In this document: piece after piece, positions 45,501-51,332 of the stretch
Layout: each line of letters opens with the position of its first letter
Position numbering within the stretch: position 1 is the stretch's first letter
Assembly: GCA_024734495.1 (NCBI GenBank)
Contig: JALMQS010000066.1
Coordinates: 5,858,280-5,922,279 of the forward strand
Length of the DNA: 64,000 nucleotides
Reading direction: 5' to 3'
Source: Forficula auricularia
Taxonomy: Eukaryota; Arthropoda; Insecta; Dermaptera; Forficulidae
Notes under the pieces: model-generated
What the model saw: only the letters and a program-made list of their open reading frames with translations
What the model was told of the DNA's origin: nothing
Databases searched by the model: none
Translations under genes and position numbers: made by a program

Positions 45501-45992
45501 TTATTAATATTAAACAAAGTAAAGAAAATTGTTTTAAATATAAAATAATAAGTAGGTTTCTCATAAATAAAAGATCAGATGCTTGTTTAGCACGACTCTA
45601 TTTATATTTCAGGGTATAAGCCCATCTTCAGGGGGTTCACAAAGGACACGAAATATATATTGAGTCGTGCTAAACAAGTATCTGATCTTTTATTTATGTG
45701 AAACCTACCTAGTATTTTATATATAAATTTTTTTTCAAAAAGTTCCAAAAAATTTTCTTTACTTTAATTTAAAATTGATTTAAAATAATTCCTGGACGGA
45801 TTAATTAAAAACAAGGAATTAGTTATTAGTGGTTAGCTAAATAATTGTGATTGTGGGGTTAAAAACAAAGAGGGTGGTCACCTGTTTTTTCCATTTGGGC
45901 ACAAAGCGTTGTCTGTCGGCAGCAAGAGAGCCGACCACGGTAAAAACAGCCAGGACAAGGAGGCAGCCGAAGAGCTGCTCTCGAGCAGACAT
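21382..45992 (-). CDS. Secreted or membrane DSL/EGF-repeat protein gene (exons 1-4, incomplete)
   Basis: The gene is spliced from 45882-45992, 25696-25993, 22389-22449 and 21382-21514. All junctions are GT-AG, with phases 0, 1 and 2 that agree between partners. The product would start with a signal peptide, then the C-terminal half of a DSL-like module (HYICSEEGEVQCLPGWQG), then EGF repeats with Delta/Jagged/DLK spacing. DSL proteins bind Notch receptors at the cell surface; whether this one does is inference, since the N-terminal half of a DSL domain is not seen. Later exons (more EGF repeats, possibly a membrane anchor) would lie at lower coordinates, but I found none down to position 1. 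Exon 4 is broken as read. It could be a decayed copy or carry sequence errors. Confidence 0.75.
21515..22388 (-). other. Intron 3 of the EGF gene
   Basis: It runs from GTCAGC at 22388 to AG at 21515, 874 nt, AT-rich. No internal feature recognised. Confidence 0.65.
22389..22449 (-). CDS. Exon 3 of the EGF gene
   Basis: The acceptor TTATCTTTTCTAG is followed by CG, which completes a Pro codon with the last C of exon 2. The exon then reads ICREDCHPTRGYCEYPGDC and AG before GTCAGC. It is 61 nt, phase 1 in and phase 2 out. The spacing C-x3-C-x6-C-x5-C is that of the first half of a DSL-family EGF repeat, completed by CRLGW in exon 4. Intact here. It was detectable only by following splice phase. 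Confidence 0.8.
23826..24027 (-). mobile_element. tRNA-derived SINE, minus copy
   Basis: The reverse complement of the 17861 SINE: on the minus strand GGGTTGGCCCAGTCGCTAAC (A-box region), GGGGTTCGATCC (B box), then AAACTCGGCTCCCTCACTAA and CTGTCTAAATGGGCTTTG. About 80% similar by eye to the plus copy. Lies within intron 2. Confidence 0.85.
24136..24294. mobile_element. CGAGGGGTGAACC-end MITE (159 bp)
   Basis: The ends are CGAGGGTGAGACCGCGA and TCGCGGTTCATCCCTCG. The target duplication is TTTAAGAC / TTTGAGAC (8 bp, one mismatch). It shares the internal words GTACACCTACTTCCA, AAGACAATAGATGAAG and GTGTACACCTAATTCCAATC with the other copies. In intron 2. Confidence 0.85.
25696..25993 (-). CDS. 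Exon 2 of the EGF gene (DSL end plus EGF repeats)
   Basis: The acceptor TGTTAACCAG is followed directly by GCCTGT, and the donor is GAAC before GTGAGC. It is 298 nt: 99 codons plus one base. It reads ACEIPSAQHEHS, then HYICSEEGEVQCLPGWQGDL, which is the second half of a DSL-type module, then repeats SCRKGCDPLQGFCKQPGECR, CKLGFYGELCDKC and LPGCQHGYCNTSFECNC, ending WDGLFCSE. All cysteines of two full EGF units are present with no stop or shift. GC content is well above the flanks. Confidence 0.9.
26125..26321. mobile_element. Palindromic Harbinger-like MITE, copy 1
   Basis: Two arms of about 92 bp beginning GGGCCGGTTATATGTCGCAA form a near-perfect palindrome with a short centre (GAACTGAAAAGTGCC). 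The TAA at 26122-26124 and 26322-26324 is a 3-bp target duplication, as in PIF/Harbinger. The inner words GATGGCCAATCAGATGACA recur in copy 2 at 40352 although the middle of the arms differs. Confidence 0.8.
26325..27253. other. No gene recognised
   Basis: Contains a moderately GC-rich, unassigned stretch at 26540-26700 and old repeat debris. No domain recognised. Confidence 0.4.
27254..28195. mobile_element. AACCGACTTC-end repeat, copy B (reverse orientation)
   Basis: Starts AACCGACTATGAAAAAAGGA, the terminus opposite to that of copy A. The palindromic module (arms near 27829-27975 and 28085-28195) is at its right. The outer right terminus has been lost. Shares the body with copies at 6166, 46262 and 57055. 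Confidence 0.75.
28427..28800. mobile_element. hAT-like relic
   Basis: GTTCTCAACAACTGTGCCAC and GGCACACTAGTG at the left, and GGTGTGCCACTAAATTTTT at the right, resemble subterminal sequences of hAT MITEs. Terminal CAG ends and target duplications are not convincing. Confidence 0.35.
28830..28862 (+). mobile_element. Helitron-like 3' terminus
   Basis: The hairpin GTTGCT...AGCAAC is followed by CGGAGAATAACTAG and then T, fitting the Helitron 3' pattern (a short hairpin about 10 nt before CTRR, inserted before T). The 5' end and the Rep/helicase were not found. GC-rich words to 28980 may belong to a neighbouring relic. Confidence 0.35.
28870..29689. other. No gene recognised
   Basis: AT-rich after a GC-rich 28900-28980 patch. 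No supportable feature. Confidence 0.4.
29690..29917. repeat. Tandem duplication, period about 120 bp
   Basis: The unit containing AGAAAAATCCTTAATTTAAA and ATTCAACTAACTAAATAATG occurs twice, nearly identical, apart from short A/T indels and a CAT insertion. No coding function. Confidence 0.8.
30126..30652. mobile_element. Fold-back repeat with arms of about 142 bp
   Basis: Left arm 30126-30267 and right arm 30512-30652 are inverted copies, about 93% by eye, starting ATAATCCTTAGTGTGTATGT. A second inverted pair (GAAGAAGTATTATGATTATA at 30276 and its complement near 30350) and a direct repeat containing TTTAGGGAAAACAAAATATA lie inside. This suggests serial insertion or rearrangement. Confidence 0.75.
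30927..30957. repeat. (GA)n microsatellite
   Basis: About 14 uninterrupted GA units. Confidence 0.95.
31370..31615. repeat. Tandem duplication, period about 120 bp
   Basis: Two consecutive units share ATTAGATGAGAATCGATRGS and TTTTAAGACGATTCCTC, followed by AAAAATTCAATRC. They have diverged at scattered sites. Noncoding. Confidence 0.8.
31731..31840. mobile_element. Small palindromic element
   Basis: Arms of about 28 bp (GTTAGGCTCAAAAGAACGAAA and its complement with one indel) flank a centre with a further small hairpin, CGCTCATTGAGCG. No coding capacity. Confidence 0.65.
31841..33498. other. No gene recognised; a Penelope-like remnant near 33225-33330
   Basis: At 33225-33330 an inverted pair AATATAATAATAAAATTTGAG / CTCAAGTTTTATTATTATAAT follows GATAGGTGTTGGATCTAGGT. 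These are words shared with the ribozyme-bearing fold-backs at 55-57 kb, but no ribozyme core is present. Elsewhere no feature. Confidence 0.4.
33499..33823. mobile_element. hAT-like MITE (325 bp)
   Basis: Ends CAGTGTTCCGCAAAC and, complemented, CAGTGTACCGCAAAA. Flanks CTCTAGGT (33491-33498) and CTCTAGAT (33824-33831) form an 8-bp target duplication with one mismatch. No transposase. Confidence 0.85.
33832..36488. other. No gene recognised; GC-richer island at 34190-34480
   Basis: The island has a 90-codon plus-strand frame (start PGCQWTEKLSTARV) and a 63-codon minus frame. Neither shows a known domain or clear splice signals. It stands out in base composition from the AT-rich intron and may be a foreign repeat. 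The rest is featureless. Confidence 0.4.
36489..36994. repeat. Left arm of a 1-kb palindrome
   Basis: It is the inverse complement of 39291-39798 with a few indels, and runs without a gap up to the mariner terminus. Without the mariner the two arms meet at ...AATAATCTAGATTATT..., a perfect dyad. Confidence 0.9.
37603..38374 (+). pseudogene. Second mariner transposase fragment inside the first
   Basis: This begins again with a mariner N-terminus (EKREFRVLIKHCF) and runs through VPRELTVDQKQQRIDASEEC, GTMDETWLHYYTSESKRQ and PKRAKTQQSAGKVL, then stops. It includes the first catalytic Asp (MDETW) but lacks the rest. It is more diverged from the host element than a simple duplication would be. TA occurs at both junctions, but no matching terminal repeats are visible. 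Confidence 0.75.
38903..39165. mobile_element. hAT-like MITE (263 bp) inside the mariner
   Basis: Ends CAGCTATTCTCAACC and GGTTGAGAAACGCTG, with a perfect 8-bp target duplication CATTAGAG at 38895-38902 and 39166-39173. It splits the mariner C-terminus between HYKNGIIRALE and EKCISLD, so it is younger than the mariner. Confidence 0.92.
39291..39798. repeat. Right arm of the 1-kb palindrome
   Basis: Inverse complement of 36489-36994. Symmetry ends near 39798, after which the flanks are unrelated. Confidence 0.9.
39799..40351. other. No gene recognised
   Basis: A GC-richer patch at 39840-39920 and a run of T at 40087 are the only notable features. Confidence 0.4.
40352..40557. mobile_element. 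Palindromic Harbinger-like MITE, copy 2
   Basis: Arms of about 99 bp begin GGGCCAGTTGTATGTCGG. TTA at 40349-40351 and 40558-40560 is the target duplication. The centre TGTCATCTGATTGGCCATC matches copy 1 at 26125, but the arm middles differ. Confidence 0.8.
40608..40740. mobile_element. Possible Helitron-related fragment
   Basis: ACTATAATAAAGCTGGAGAA, GTTTCATCGCGCTAATCTCA and GGAAATACTAATCCGGTTTG follow the word order seen at 5' ends of many insect Helitron relics. No terminal structure or protein supports it further. Confidence 0.3.
41027..41262. mobile_element. TA-flanked MITE (236 bp)
   Basis: Terminal inverted repeats AGCCGTTTATTTTGAAAGTG / CACTTTCAAAATAAACGGCT, perfect over about 25 bp, flanked by TA on both sides. 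Consistent with a Tc1/mariner-type MITE. Confidence 0.85.
41263..42699. other. No gene recognised
   Basis: A GC-rich patch at 41300-41500 (GCGCGACGACGTCG, GCCCGGCGAGGGCGGGCTTC) follows TCTATAATAATAAT and may be a Helitron-like relic. The rest is AT-rich. Confidence 0.35.
42702..43181. mobile_element. TA-flanked TIR element (480 bp)
   Basis: The terminal inverted repeats ATATAGAGTGGAAGG / CCTTCCACTCTATAT are flanked by TA. The interior has no transposase. Confidence 0.6.
43315..43522. mobile_element. CGAGGGGTGAACC-end MITE, expanded (208 bp)
   Basis: Ends CGAGGGGTGAACCGCGA and TCGCGGATCACCCCTCG. The target duplication is TGGAAAAC / TAGAAAAC (8 bp, one mismatch). It is about 50 bp longer than the other copies because its interior is a minisatellite of CAAGTACTTCCAAATATTTC-like units at about 43366-43480. 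Confidence 0.85.
43531..44257. other. No gene recognised
   Basis: A GC-rich patch at 43916-44075 (GTGCCCCCGGCGGCACA) has a short frame without a domain, possibly an old hAT fragment. Confidence 0.35.
44258..44481. mobile_element. Possible hAT-like MITE
   Basis: CAGGGTCTATCAGAG at the left and CTCTGAAAAGCCTTG at the right match as inverted repeats at 11 of 15 positions. The flanks ATTATAGG and ATTATTAT agree at only five positions, so the call is tentative. Confidence 0.4.
44801..44959 (+). mobile_element. Fold-back fragment with hammerhead motif
   Basis: The outer inverted pair GATAAGTGATGGAAAGGC / GCCTTTCCATGACTTATC encloses the ribozyme-like motif at 44827-44868. No protein. Confidence 0.6.
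44827..44868 (+). ncRNA. Hammerhead-ribozyme-like motif (core mutated)
   Basis: CTGAAGA at 44832-44838, stem II GGAGG/CCTCC, then GGAAC where GAAAC is expected (the A13-equivalent is G), then GTT. Stem I pairs AAACC (44827-44831) with GGTTT (44864-44868). The architecture is intact, but the core change should abolish cleavage. Confidence 0.55.
45074..45256. mobile_element. Fold-back, arms of about 70 bp
   Basis: Arms 45074-45143 and 45184-45256 contain GAAAAAGGTGRATTTAAAAT-like words as inverse copies. The loop holds TTTCACCAAGAACCTACACC, a phrase shared with the other ribozyme-bearing repeats. Confidence 0.7.
45378..45414 (-). ncRNA. Hammerhead-ribozyme-like motif
   Basis: On the minus strand: GCC, CTGAGGA, stem II GTCAAC/GTTGAT with AAA loop, GAAAC, GTT, GGC. 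GCC/GGC form stem I, and ACGT after GAA is self-complementary, allowing a stem III only in a dimer. All invariant core positions are conserved. Confidence 0.7.
45556..45706. mobile_element. Fold-back with hammerhead motif in its loop
   Basis: Arms of about 45 bp (AAAGATCAGATGCTTGTTTA and its complement with one difference) flank a loop containing the minus-strand motif at 45600-45631. The arms continue outward to GTAGGTTTC / GAAACCTAC. Confidence 0.75.
45600..45631 (-). ncRNA. Hammerhead-ribozyme-like motif (imperfect)
   Basis: The minus strand reads CTGAAGA, TGGGCTTATACCC, then TGAAATATAAATAG. Core CTGANGA and GAAA are present with a short GGG/CCC stem II, but an extra T lies before GAAA and stem I is not evident. 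Confidence 0.45.
45882..45992 (-). CDS. Exon 1 of the EGF gene (signal peptide)
   Basis: From ATG at 45992 to CAG at 45882, then the donor GTGACC: 37 codons, phase 0. MSAREQLFGCLLVLAVF, then TVVGSLAADR, is a typical signal peptide with a likely cut after the Ala-Ala. RQRFVPKWKKQ follows and joins exon 2 at ACEIPS. I chose this ATG over the upstream in-frame one at 46115 because it places the hydrophobic segment at the N-terminus. The exon is markedly GC-richer than its surroundings. Confidence 0.8.
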
Positions 45993-46245
45993 GACGACTA
46001 ACTCTGGCTGGGCAGTCCACACCGCCAAGCCGAAGCTTCCAAGCCTGAAGCGACCCACTTGCTGCCCTCTTGACACACTCCTCAAGAGGCGCCTCCTCAA
46101 CCAACCAACCCACATTACTCATTCATCCAGCAACAACAAAATGTTTTTTTTTCACGATCAAGTGTCCACCGCGAACTACCAAGGTTGTACCTATTTGGTG
46201 CAACTTCTTCTTGTATCAATATTATTATATATATATATAACAAAT
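45993..46245 (-). promoter_or_regulatory. 5' leader and possible promoter of the EGF gene
   Basis: GC-rich sequence to about 46125 precedes the ATG and is likely 5' untranslated. A TATATATATATAA-type stretch lies at about 46226-46240, about 235 bp upstream of the ATG. The start site cannot be fixed, and an upstream noncoding exon is possible. Confidence 0.3.
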
Positions 46246-46339
46246 AATTTTTGGAAAAAAAAACCGACTACAAAAAAATTAAATGCAACAAATAAAATAA
46301 TAAGAACTCAAAAAATAAAATAAAATGCACTAAAAGGAA

Positions 46340-46507
46340 AAAGTAACTTTCTGTTGCTCCTGAAGATGGGTTAGTCACCCGAAAATATATATACCGAGAT
46401 TAAAGATTCTCCAAAAATAAATCTTAATGTGAAACCTACCAAGTATTTTTTATCCAATAATTTTAAAAAATGTTTCACCAAGTACCAACACCAAATTCCT
46501 TAAAAAC
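46340..46507 (+). mobile_element. Ribozyme-bearing fragment inside copy C
   Basis: The segment replaces the TATAAAATAATTATCTAATT region of the host repeat. It contains the hammerhead motif at 46357-46398 and the phrases GTGAAACCTACCAAGTATT and TTTCACCAAGTACCAACACC, common to this family at 45.2, 55.0 and 57.0 kb. Confidence 0.65.
46357..46398 (+). ncRNA. Hammerhead-ribozyme-like motif
   Basis: CTC, CTGAAGA (46360-46366), stem II GGGT/ACCC with loop TAGTC, GAAA at 46381-46384, an AT-repeat, then CCGAG, where GAG can pair with the leading CTC. Same organisation as the motif at 19272. Confidence 0.6.
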
Positions 46508-47010
46508 TATAAACGATGAAATTGTTACATGAAATCCTTTTTTGAAGTCGGTGCCAAACATATACATTTTATGAATGACACTCGACGGATCTTAGTACGT
46601 TTGACGTGTAATGAAGACAACATCGCCTAAGCTCGCTGTTGCATTTAATTTTTTTGAAGTCGGTTTTTTTTCTCTTTTTCTTCTTCTTCTTCTAGTGCCT
46701 GTCCGTTACCGGACGTTGGCGATCATTCTGGCAATTATAATTTTGTTTACAGAGGCTCTAAATAGACCCGTAGTGGAAGTAGCAAACCAAGTTCTTAGGT
46801 TTTTAAGCCAAGAGATGCGTCTTCTGCCCGGTCCTCTCCTTCCCATTACCTTCCCCGTAGTACAAGCTCTTTTCTTTTTTAGTGATATTAAAAATAGTGA
46901 CTTATGATAATACCTATTGTAAGAGTTCGTGGCTGTGATGAAACTATACTAGATGAGGGAGGAGGTATCAGCCAAAGATGGAATCACTGGGTTCAATAAA
47001 ACACCTTTAA

Positions 47011-47052
47011 TGAGACGTTTCGGCCTAAATTTTATTTGGCCATCTTCAGTCA
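47011..47052 (-). ncRNA. Hammerhead-ribozyme-like motif, left arm
   Basis: The minus strand reads GA, CTGAAGA, a GGCC...GGCC stem II with an AT-rich upper part, GAAA, CGTC, TC. The core is intact and identical to the right-arm motif. Stem III would be the self-complementary ACGT. Confidence 0.6.
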
Positions 47053-47519
47053 ATTAGGCTAAAAAATTTTTTTACAAATGGATGTTATAATTGATATATT
47101 TTTTTATAAAAAATTATAAGTTGACCAAGTTGGTTATTTAGACTTACAGTTATACACAAAATGCGGTACACATATGTGATCGAACCAGCCTTGTCAAAAA
47201 TAAAAATTTCTTTTAGCTTACGAATTTTTAACGTGTCTGGACCCAAAAGTTTCAGAATGAAAGTAATGAGTTCCTTTTGTAATATATAGAAAAGAAACTC
47301 ATTACTTTCATTCTGAAACTTTTAGGTCCAGGCACGTTAAAAATTCGCATGAAGCTAAAAGAAATTTTTATTTTTGACAAGGCTTGGTTCGATCACATAT
47401 GTGTACCGCATTTTGTGTATAACTGTAAGTCTAAATAACCAACTTGGTCAACTTATAATTTTTTATAAAAAAATATATCAATTATAACATCCATTTGTAA
47501 AAATTTTTTTTAGCCTAAT

Positions 47520-47561
47520 TGACTGAAGATGGCCAAATAAAATTTAGGCCGAAACGTCTCA
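47520..47561 (+). ncRNA. Hammerhead-ribozyme-like motif, right arm
   Basis: CTGAAGA at 47523-47529, stem II closed by GGCC/GGCC, GAAAC at 47551-47555, GTC with C at 47558 as the cleavage nucleotide. TGA before and TCA after give a short stem I. A stem III hairpin is impossible in one molecule (ACGT with no loop), so a dimer would be needed. Confidence 0.6.
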
Positions 47562-48134
47562 TTAAAGGTGTTTTATTGAACTCAGTGATTCCATCTTTTG
47601 GCTGATACCTCCTCCTCATCTAGTATTATGATAATACTCTTCAATGCATCTCGTAAGAGAAAGATTCGAGCGAAGGAATCAGAAATTGATAATAAAATTC
47701 AATTCATTAATAGAGAAATTATCTCGAAACGTTAGCGGGTTTTAAATGAACGTTTTAAGATTGTTTTTTTTATAAAAATTTTTATTCATTATAATTTCGA
47801 TTATTTGCTCTTAAGATTTGGAGATTTCCGTTATTTTGTCATTGATCATATCACCAGAACTTGACCCCTTGATCACCCCTAATGTATCCCCTTTCCAATA
47901 AAAAAGAATCATCGAAATCGGTCCATGAACAAAGAAGTTATGCGTGAACATACATTACAAAAAAGGTTTAAAACCATTGAAAAAAAAACGGGACCAATCG
48001 GGTACTAGACTGAATCCAATGCTAAAAAAATCTTCAAAATTGGTCCACATGGTAAAGAGAAATAAATGTTCAAACACAAAAAAAACAGACTGACAGTTGA
48101 ATTGATAACCTCCTCCTTTTTTTCAAAGTCGGTT

Positions 48135-49011
48135 AAAAATACAGTCAATATAGTCGAAATTTTTATTTATCTTCTCATTGGGTTGTTTCTAATTCTATCT
48201 TAATGTAAACTCATTTTGTACGAAATTGTCCATGGTTAATCAAAAATTTTAAAAGTTAAATGAAAAACATATGATGTGGTCACCACACAACTTTCACATT
48301 TTCATTTATTTGAAGTTATTGCGACACTCCTAATTTTCAAAAAATTAATGCAAAAAATAATTTTATAGATTACATTTTTTCATTTATTATTTATTTTTTA
48401 TTTTGTCAAAAAATAAAAATAAATTGCTAAAAATAATCTGAAATTTGGCGCCCCTAAAAATCTGGCGCCCTAGGCGCCCGCCTAGCTTGCCTACCTCGGT
48501 AAAGTCTCTTAAAATCTGAGTTTCGGGTTCCGATCTAATATAATTCTGGGTCACATGCAAGCCGCTGACGAAATTAGCATAAAAAAGGGTTCAAAATTGA
48601 TTTTATTCCAATTCAACTTACTCGTAGAATACGATGTTCATTTGTGCATTTCTTATCACTTAATCGTTTGACTCGCAAATGAATCTTGATGTTGTCTCAC
48701 CCCATTCCGTAGGCTTCCTCGTCCCCTCTTTCAACTTTTCTCTTCTAATCTTACAGCCATCCTGGATGATTTAAAACATCATTAATCATTCCACCGGAAT
48801 TACTCCAAATGGAGTTTGCTTCAAAAGAATTCAATTTTTTTCGCCATCCACTACTAACTCTTCTGGTATTCTCTTAAAATACACATACTCTCCTTGTCTT
48901 CATTTTTTCCATCCCTTTCCCATCCCCGGTATACTTAATCTTTATTCCAAATGAACCTGCTATCTTGAATATTGTTGAATTATTAGTTATTTATTAATGT
49001 AACATAAAAGT
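48135..49011. other. No gene recognised; hAT-like end at 48440-48500
   Basis: GGCGCCCCTAAAAATCTGGCG and CCTAGGCGCCCGCCTAGC are typical of one terminus of old hAT repeats; the opposite end was not located. The rest is AT-rich. Confidence 0.4.
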
Positions 49012-49395
49012 TGATTTTACTGAGGGTAGCAGGCAAACTATAAATTTCTAAAACAAAAATTTCTCGAGATTGTCTTCAAGTTATGTACGTGGTGCCTCAT
49101 TTTCACTATGTGATCTCTCTATGGGGGCTGTGTTTGCTATTATGGCCGGATTTATCCAATGATACCCACTCTTTACTGGACTTGGGGTTAAATCAACTTT
49201 GATTAAAGGTACAATTTGGGGCTATGTTTTTAGGAGTAAACTTGACTTTCTTTCCCCAGCATTTTTTAGGGCTTGCAGGAATACCTCGCTGATATTCTGA
49301 TTACTCGGATGCTTAGGTATGCTGAAATGATGGTTTCTTCTTTAGGGTCAACAATTTCTTTAGTTGTTCCTGGATGTTATAATAGATGTATTCAC
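49012..49395 (+). pseudogene. cox1: Nuclear insertion of mitochondrial cox1 (NUMT)
   Basis: With the invertebrate mitochondrial code (TGA = Trp) the segment reads YVVPHFHYV (one indel), SMGAVFAIMAGFIQWYPLFT, VQFGAMFLGVNLTFFPQHFL, GLAGIPRWYSDYSDA and, after indels, CWN and MVSSLGSTISLVV. This is the C-terminal third of cytochrome c oxidase subunit I, with the HFHY heme/copper-ligand histidines. Several frame breaks and in-frame TGAs make it dead in the nucleus. No adjoining tRNA or cox2 sequence was recognised. Confidence 0.88.
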
Positions 49396-49442
49396 TCAGT
49401 GAGAATTGAATCGAAGTGCCAAAAACCAATACGCCAGTGACT

Positions 49443-49751
49443 ATCCTTTGAGGCGAAACCAAACTCTGTTATATAGTAAATAAATATACTGTATATTCGT
49501 CTCAAAGATTTAATCGCCATCATTAAAAAAACTGAGCTGAAAAAAATATCATTTAAATTCATTTCGGGAATCGTTATTCATAGAAAATGTTTAAAATTCG
49601 AAATCCTCGTCAGTTTCTGTTTAGGCTATATTTATAGTTTTGCTAAATGCTTAAACTTATAATCATTTTTATTATTATTGAAGATTAAATCTTTGAGTAA
49701 AATTTTCGCTCGTGTTATATATACACCAGATTGGTTTCGTCTCTAAGGACA
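49443..49751. mobile_element. TIR element (309 bp)
   Basis: The ends TATCCTTTGAGGCGAAACCA and, complemented, TGTCCTTAGAGACGAAACCA are inverted repeats of about 33 bp. A second inverted pair (CAAAGATTTAAT / ATTAAATCTTTG) lies inside. It begins about 50 bp past the cox1 insertion. No coding capacity. Confidence 0.6.
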
Positions 49752-50251
49752 GCCCTTGAACTGGATTGCTTTTTGCGTCACCTCCACATGGATTAATACA
49801 GTCCTTTTGACATGTAATCGTGATTTTTTTTTAGTTATATTAATTGATTTGTAGCAGTAAGCATTTTCTTTATAGAATAATATTTGAAACAACATTATGG
49901 AATATTAAAATTAAATATTTTATCTAATAATTTCAACATGATAAGGACCTTCATTCAATATTATTTCTTACACATTTGAGAGATTGTTCCACCTCACTCA
50001 TGAATATCTTTTTTATCTATTTTTTCGATCTTAATTTATTTTACTTCATCAATTGTAGAATTATTGAAGAATTTTATGTTCTCTTTGCTTATCTCGATAC
50101 ATTCATGTTTGCTCATTTTTCAACAAGTATTCCTATTCTTGATAACCTGTTTCTTCTGTATTCGAGTTGATCAAAATTATTTTTACACTGTATTCTATTA
50201 TATTTTTAAATAAAGTTAGTAAGAACGAAAAATCGACTTGAATCACTAGAC

Positions 50252-50828
50252 GTAGTTCTCAAACCAAGGGGACCTCCTCCCAACTCTCAAAGGGTTATTT
50301 TGGTATTTCAAAGGGATAATTAATCTCCGTATAAATTTCAAAAATTTTAAAGAACATATCTTCACCCCATTGCAAGAATTAGGTAAACTCGATTTTCAAG
50401 TTCTTGAAAAATGGGCTGAAAAATGTTTTACCTATTCCAGACCAGGCATGTTTAAAGTGCTTATATGAATAAACTGCTTAATATGACTACAGATTATTAT
50501 TATTACAGTTATGAATAATAATTCAAATGTATTTTTAGTTATGAAATAGTCAGGTATCTCAAAAAATAATTTTTTGAGTTACCTAGTTCTTGCAATGGGG
50601 CTATCGATATAAAAAAACTAGCAAAAAAAAAACCTAAGCTTTCTCATTATAGGTAAATATTAAGTACTTATCTTTATCTCTAAATTAAAATTTGATACCT
50701 AATATTTTGAATATTAAAAGCATATTATTTGAAATAAACTTTTTGAGTTAGAAAATTCTGGAAAGGGGGAAGACATTCTTATAAAATTGCAGATGTGTTA
50801 ATTGGAAGAAAAAGGTTGAGAACCTCTG
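50252..50828. mobile_element. hAT-like element (577 bp)
   Basis: Left end GTAGTTCTCAAACC, right end GGTTGAGAACCTCTG. The flanks CACTAGAC (50244-50251) and CTCTAGAC (50829-50836) form an 8-bp duplication with one mismatch. AT-rich interior, no transposase. Confidence 0.75.
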
Positions 50829-51285
50829 CTCTAGACTATAATTTTTGAAAAATGAAAATAACATTTTGAGGAGGAAATCTTTATTTTTCGTTTTTTTTGA
50901 ATTTTTTTTATCTTAGCTTGACCTAAATTATTTTTTCTAATTTGTAGCAATCATGTAGAGTTCATGTAGATGACAGTTTTGTTATTCCATGACTCTGGTT
51001 TATATGAATCTTTTGACAACACAAATGAAAAAGTGATCATAACGTTGTCTTTTTCTCCGTTTCTTGTTATTAATAAATTTATAGAGATATAATAATTGTG
51101 ACTTTCTTCAACAAATGTTCTGAATCAAATCAACCAACAAAACTTAAAAATAATAATTTACTATACCCCTTAATCGAGCGAATAAGTGGGTCCCCTATTT
51201 GTCCTGCTCCGTATCGACTCAAGACTTTCTTCTTCAGGGTTAGTCATTGTATTTTTCTCCACAGAGTTTCTGAATGGTCGCTAAC

Positions 51286-51332
51286 CTGTGATCTCTGTTC
51301 GGCCCACTGGGATCATCATCCGCTCCAATGAC
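51286..51332 (-). CDS. Candidate 47-nt exon, unassigned
   Basis: On the minus strand a good acceptor (TTTGTCTATCTATTTCAG) precedes a GC-rich segment reading VIGADDDPSGPNRDH, ending CACAG before GTTAGC. Composition differs sharply from the flanks. It lies about 5.3 kb upstream of exon 1 of the EGF gene on the same strand, so it could be an exon of a neighbouring upstream gene or a chance match. No protein family recognised. Confidence 0.3.

Larger units (their letters stand above)
25994..45881 (-). other. Intron 1 of the EGF gene (about 19.9 kb)
   Basis: It runs from GTGACC at 45881 to AG at 25994. It holds nearly all central repeats of the window, including a mariner, several MITEs and ribozyme-bearing fold-backs. 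An unrecognised small exon cannot be excluded, but phase 0 matches directly between exons 1 and 2. Confidence 0.6.
46944..47627. mobile_element. Large fold-back with outward hammerheads in both arms
   Basis: Arms of about 330 bp, nearly identical, meet at a loop of about 11 bp (GTAATATATAG near 47280-47290). Each arm holds one hammerhead motif (47011-47052 minus; 47520-47561 plus), reading away from the centre. TTATGATAATAC occurs on both sides (46904 and 47628) and may be a 12-bp target duplication. No protein. A transcript would form a very long hairpin. Confidence 0.85.
46262..48134. mobile_element. AACCGACTTC-end repeat, copy C, interrupted twice
   Basis: Begins AAACCGACTACAAAAAA and ends TTTCAAAGTCGGTT. 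Compared with copies A and B it carries an insertion of about 165 bp at 46340-46507 and a fold-back at 46944-47627. Confidence 0.75.

Noticed and set aside
45847..46323. 158-codon plus-strand frame at the EGF gene's first exon
   Set aside because: It is antisense to a well-supported exon with signal peptide and splice donor. It has no domain, and its second half is AT-rich repeat sequence.
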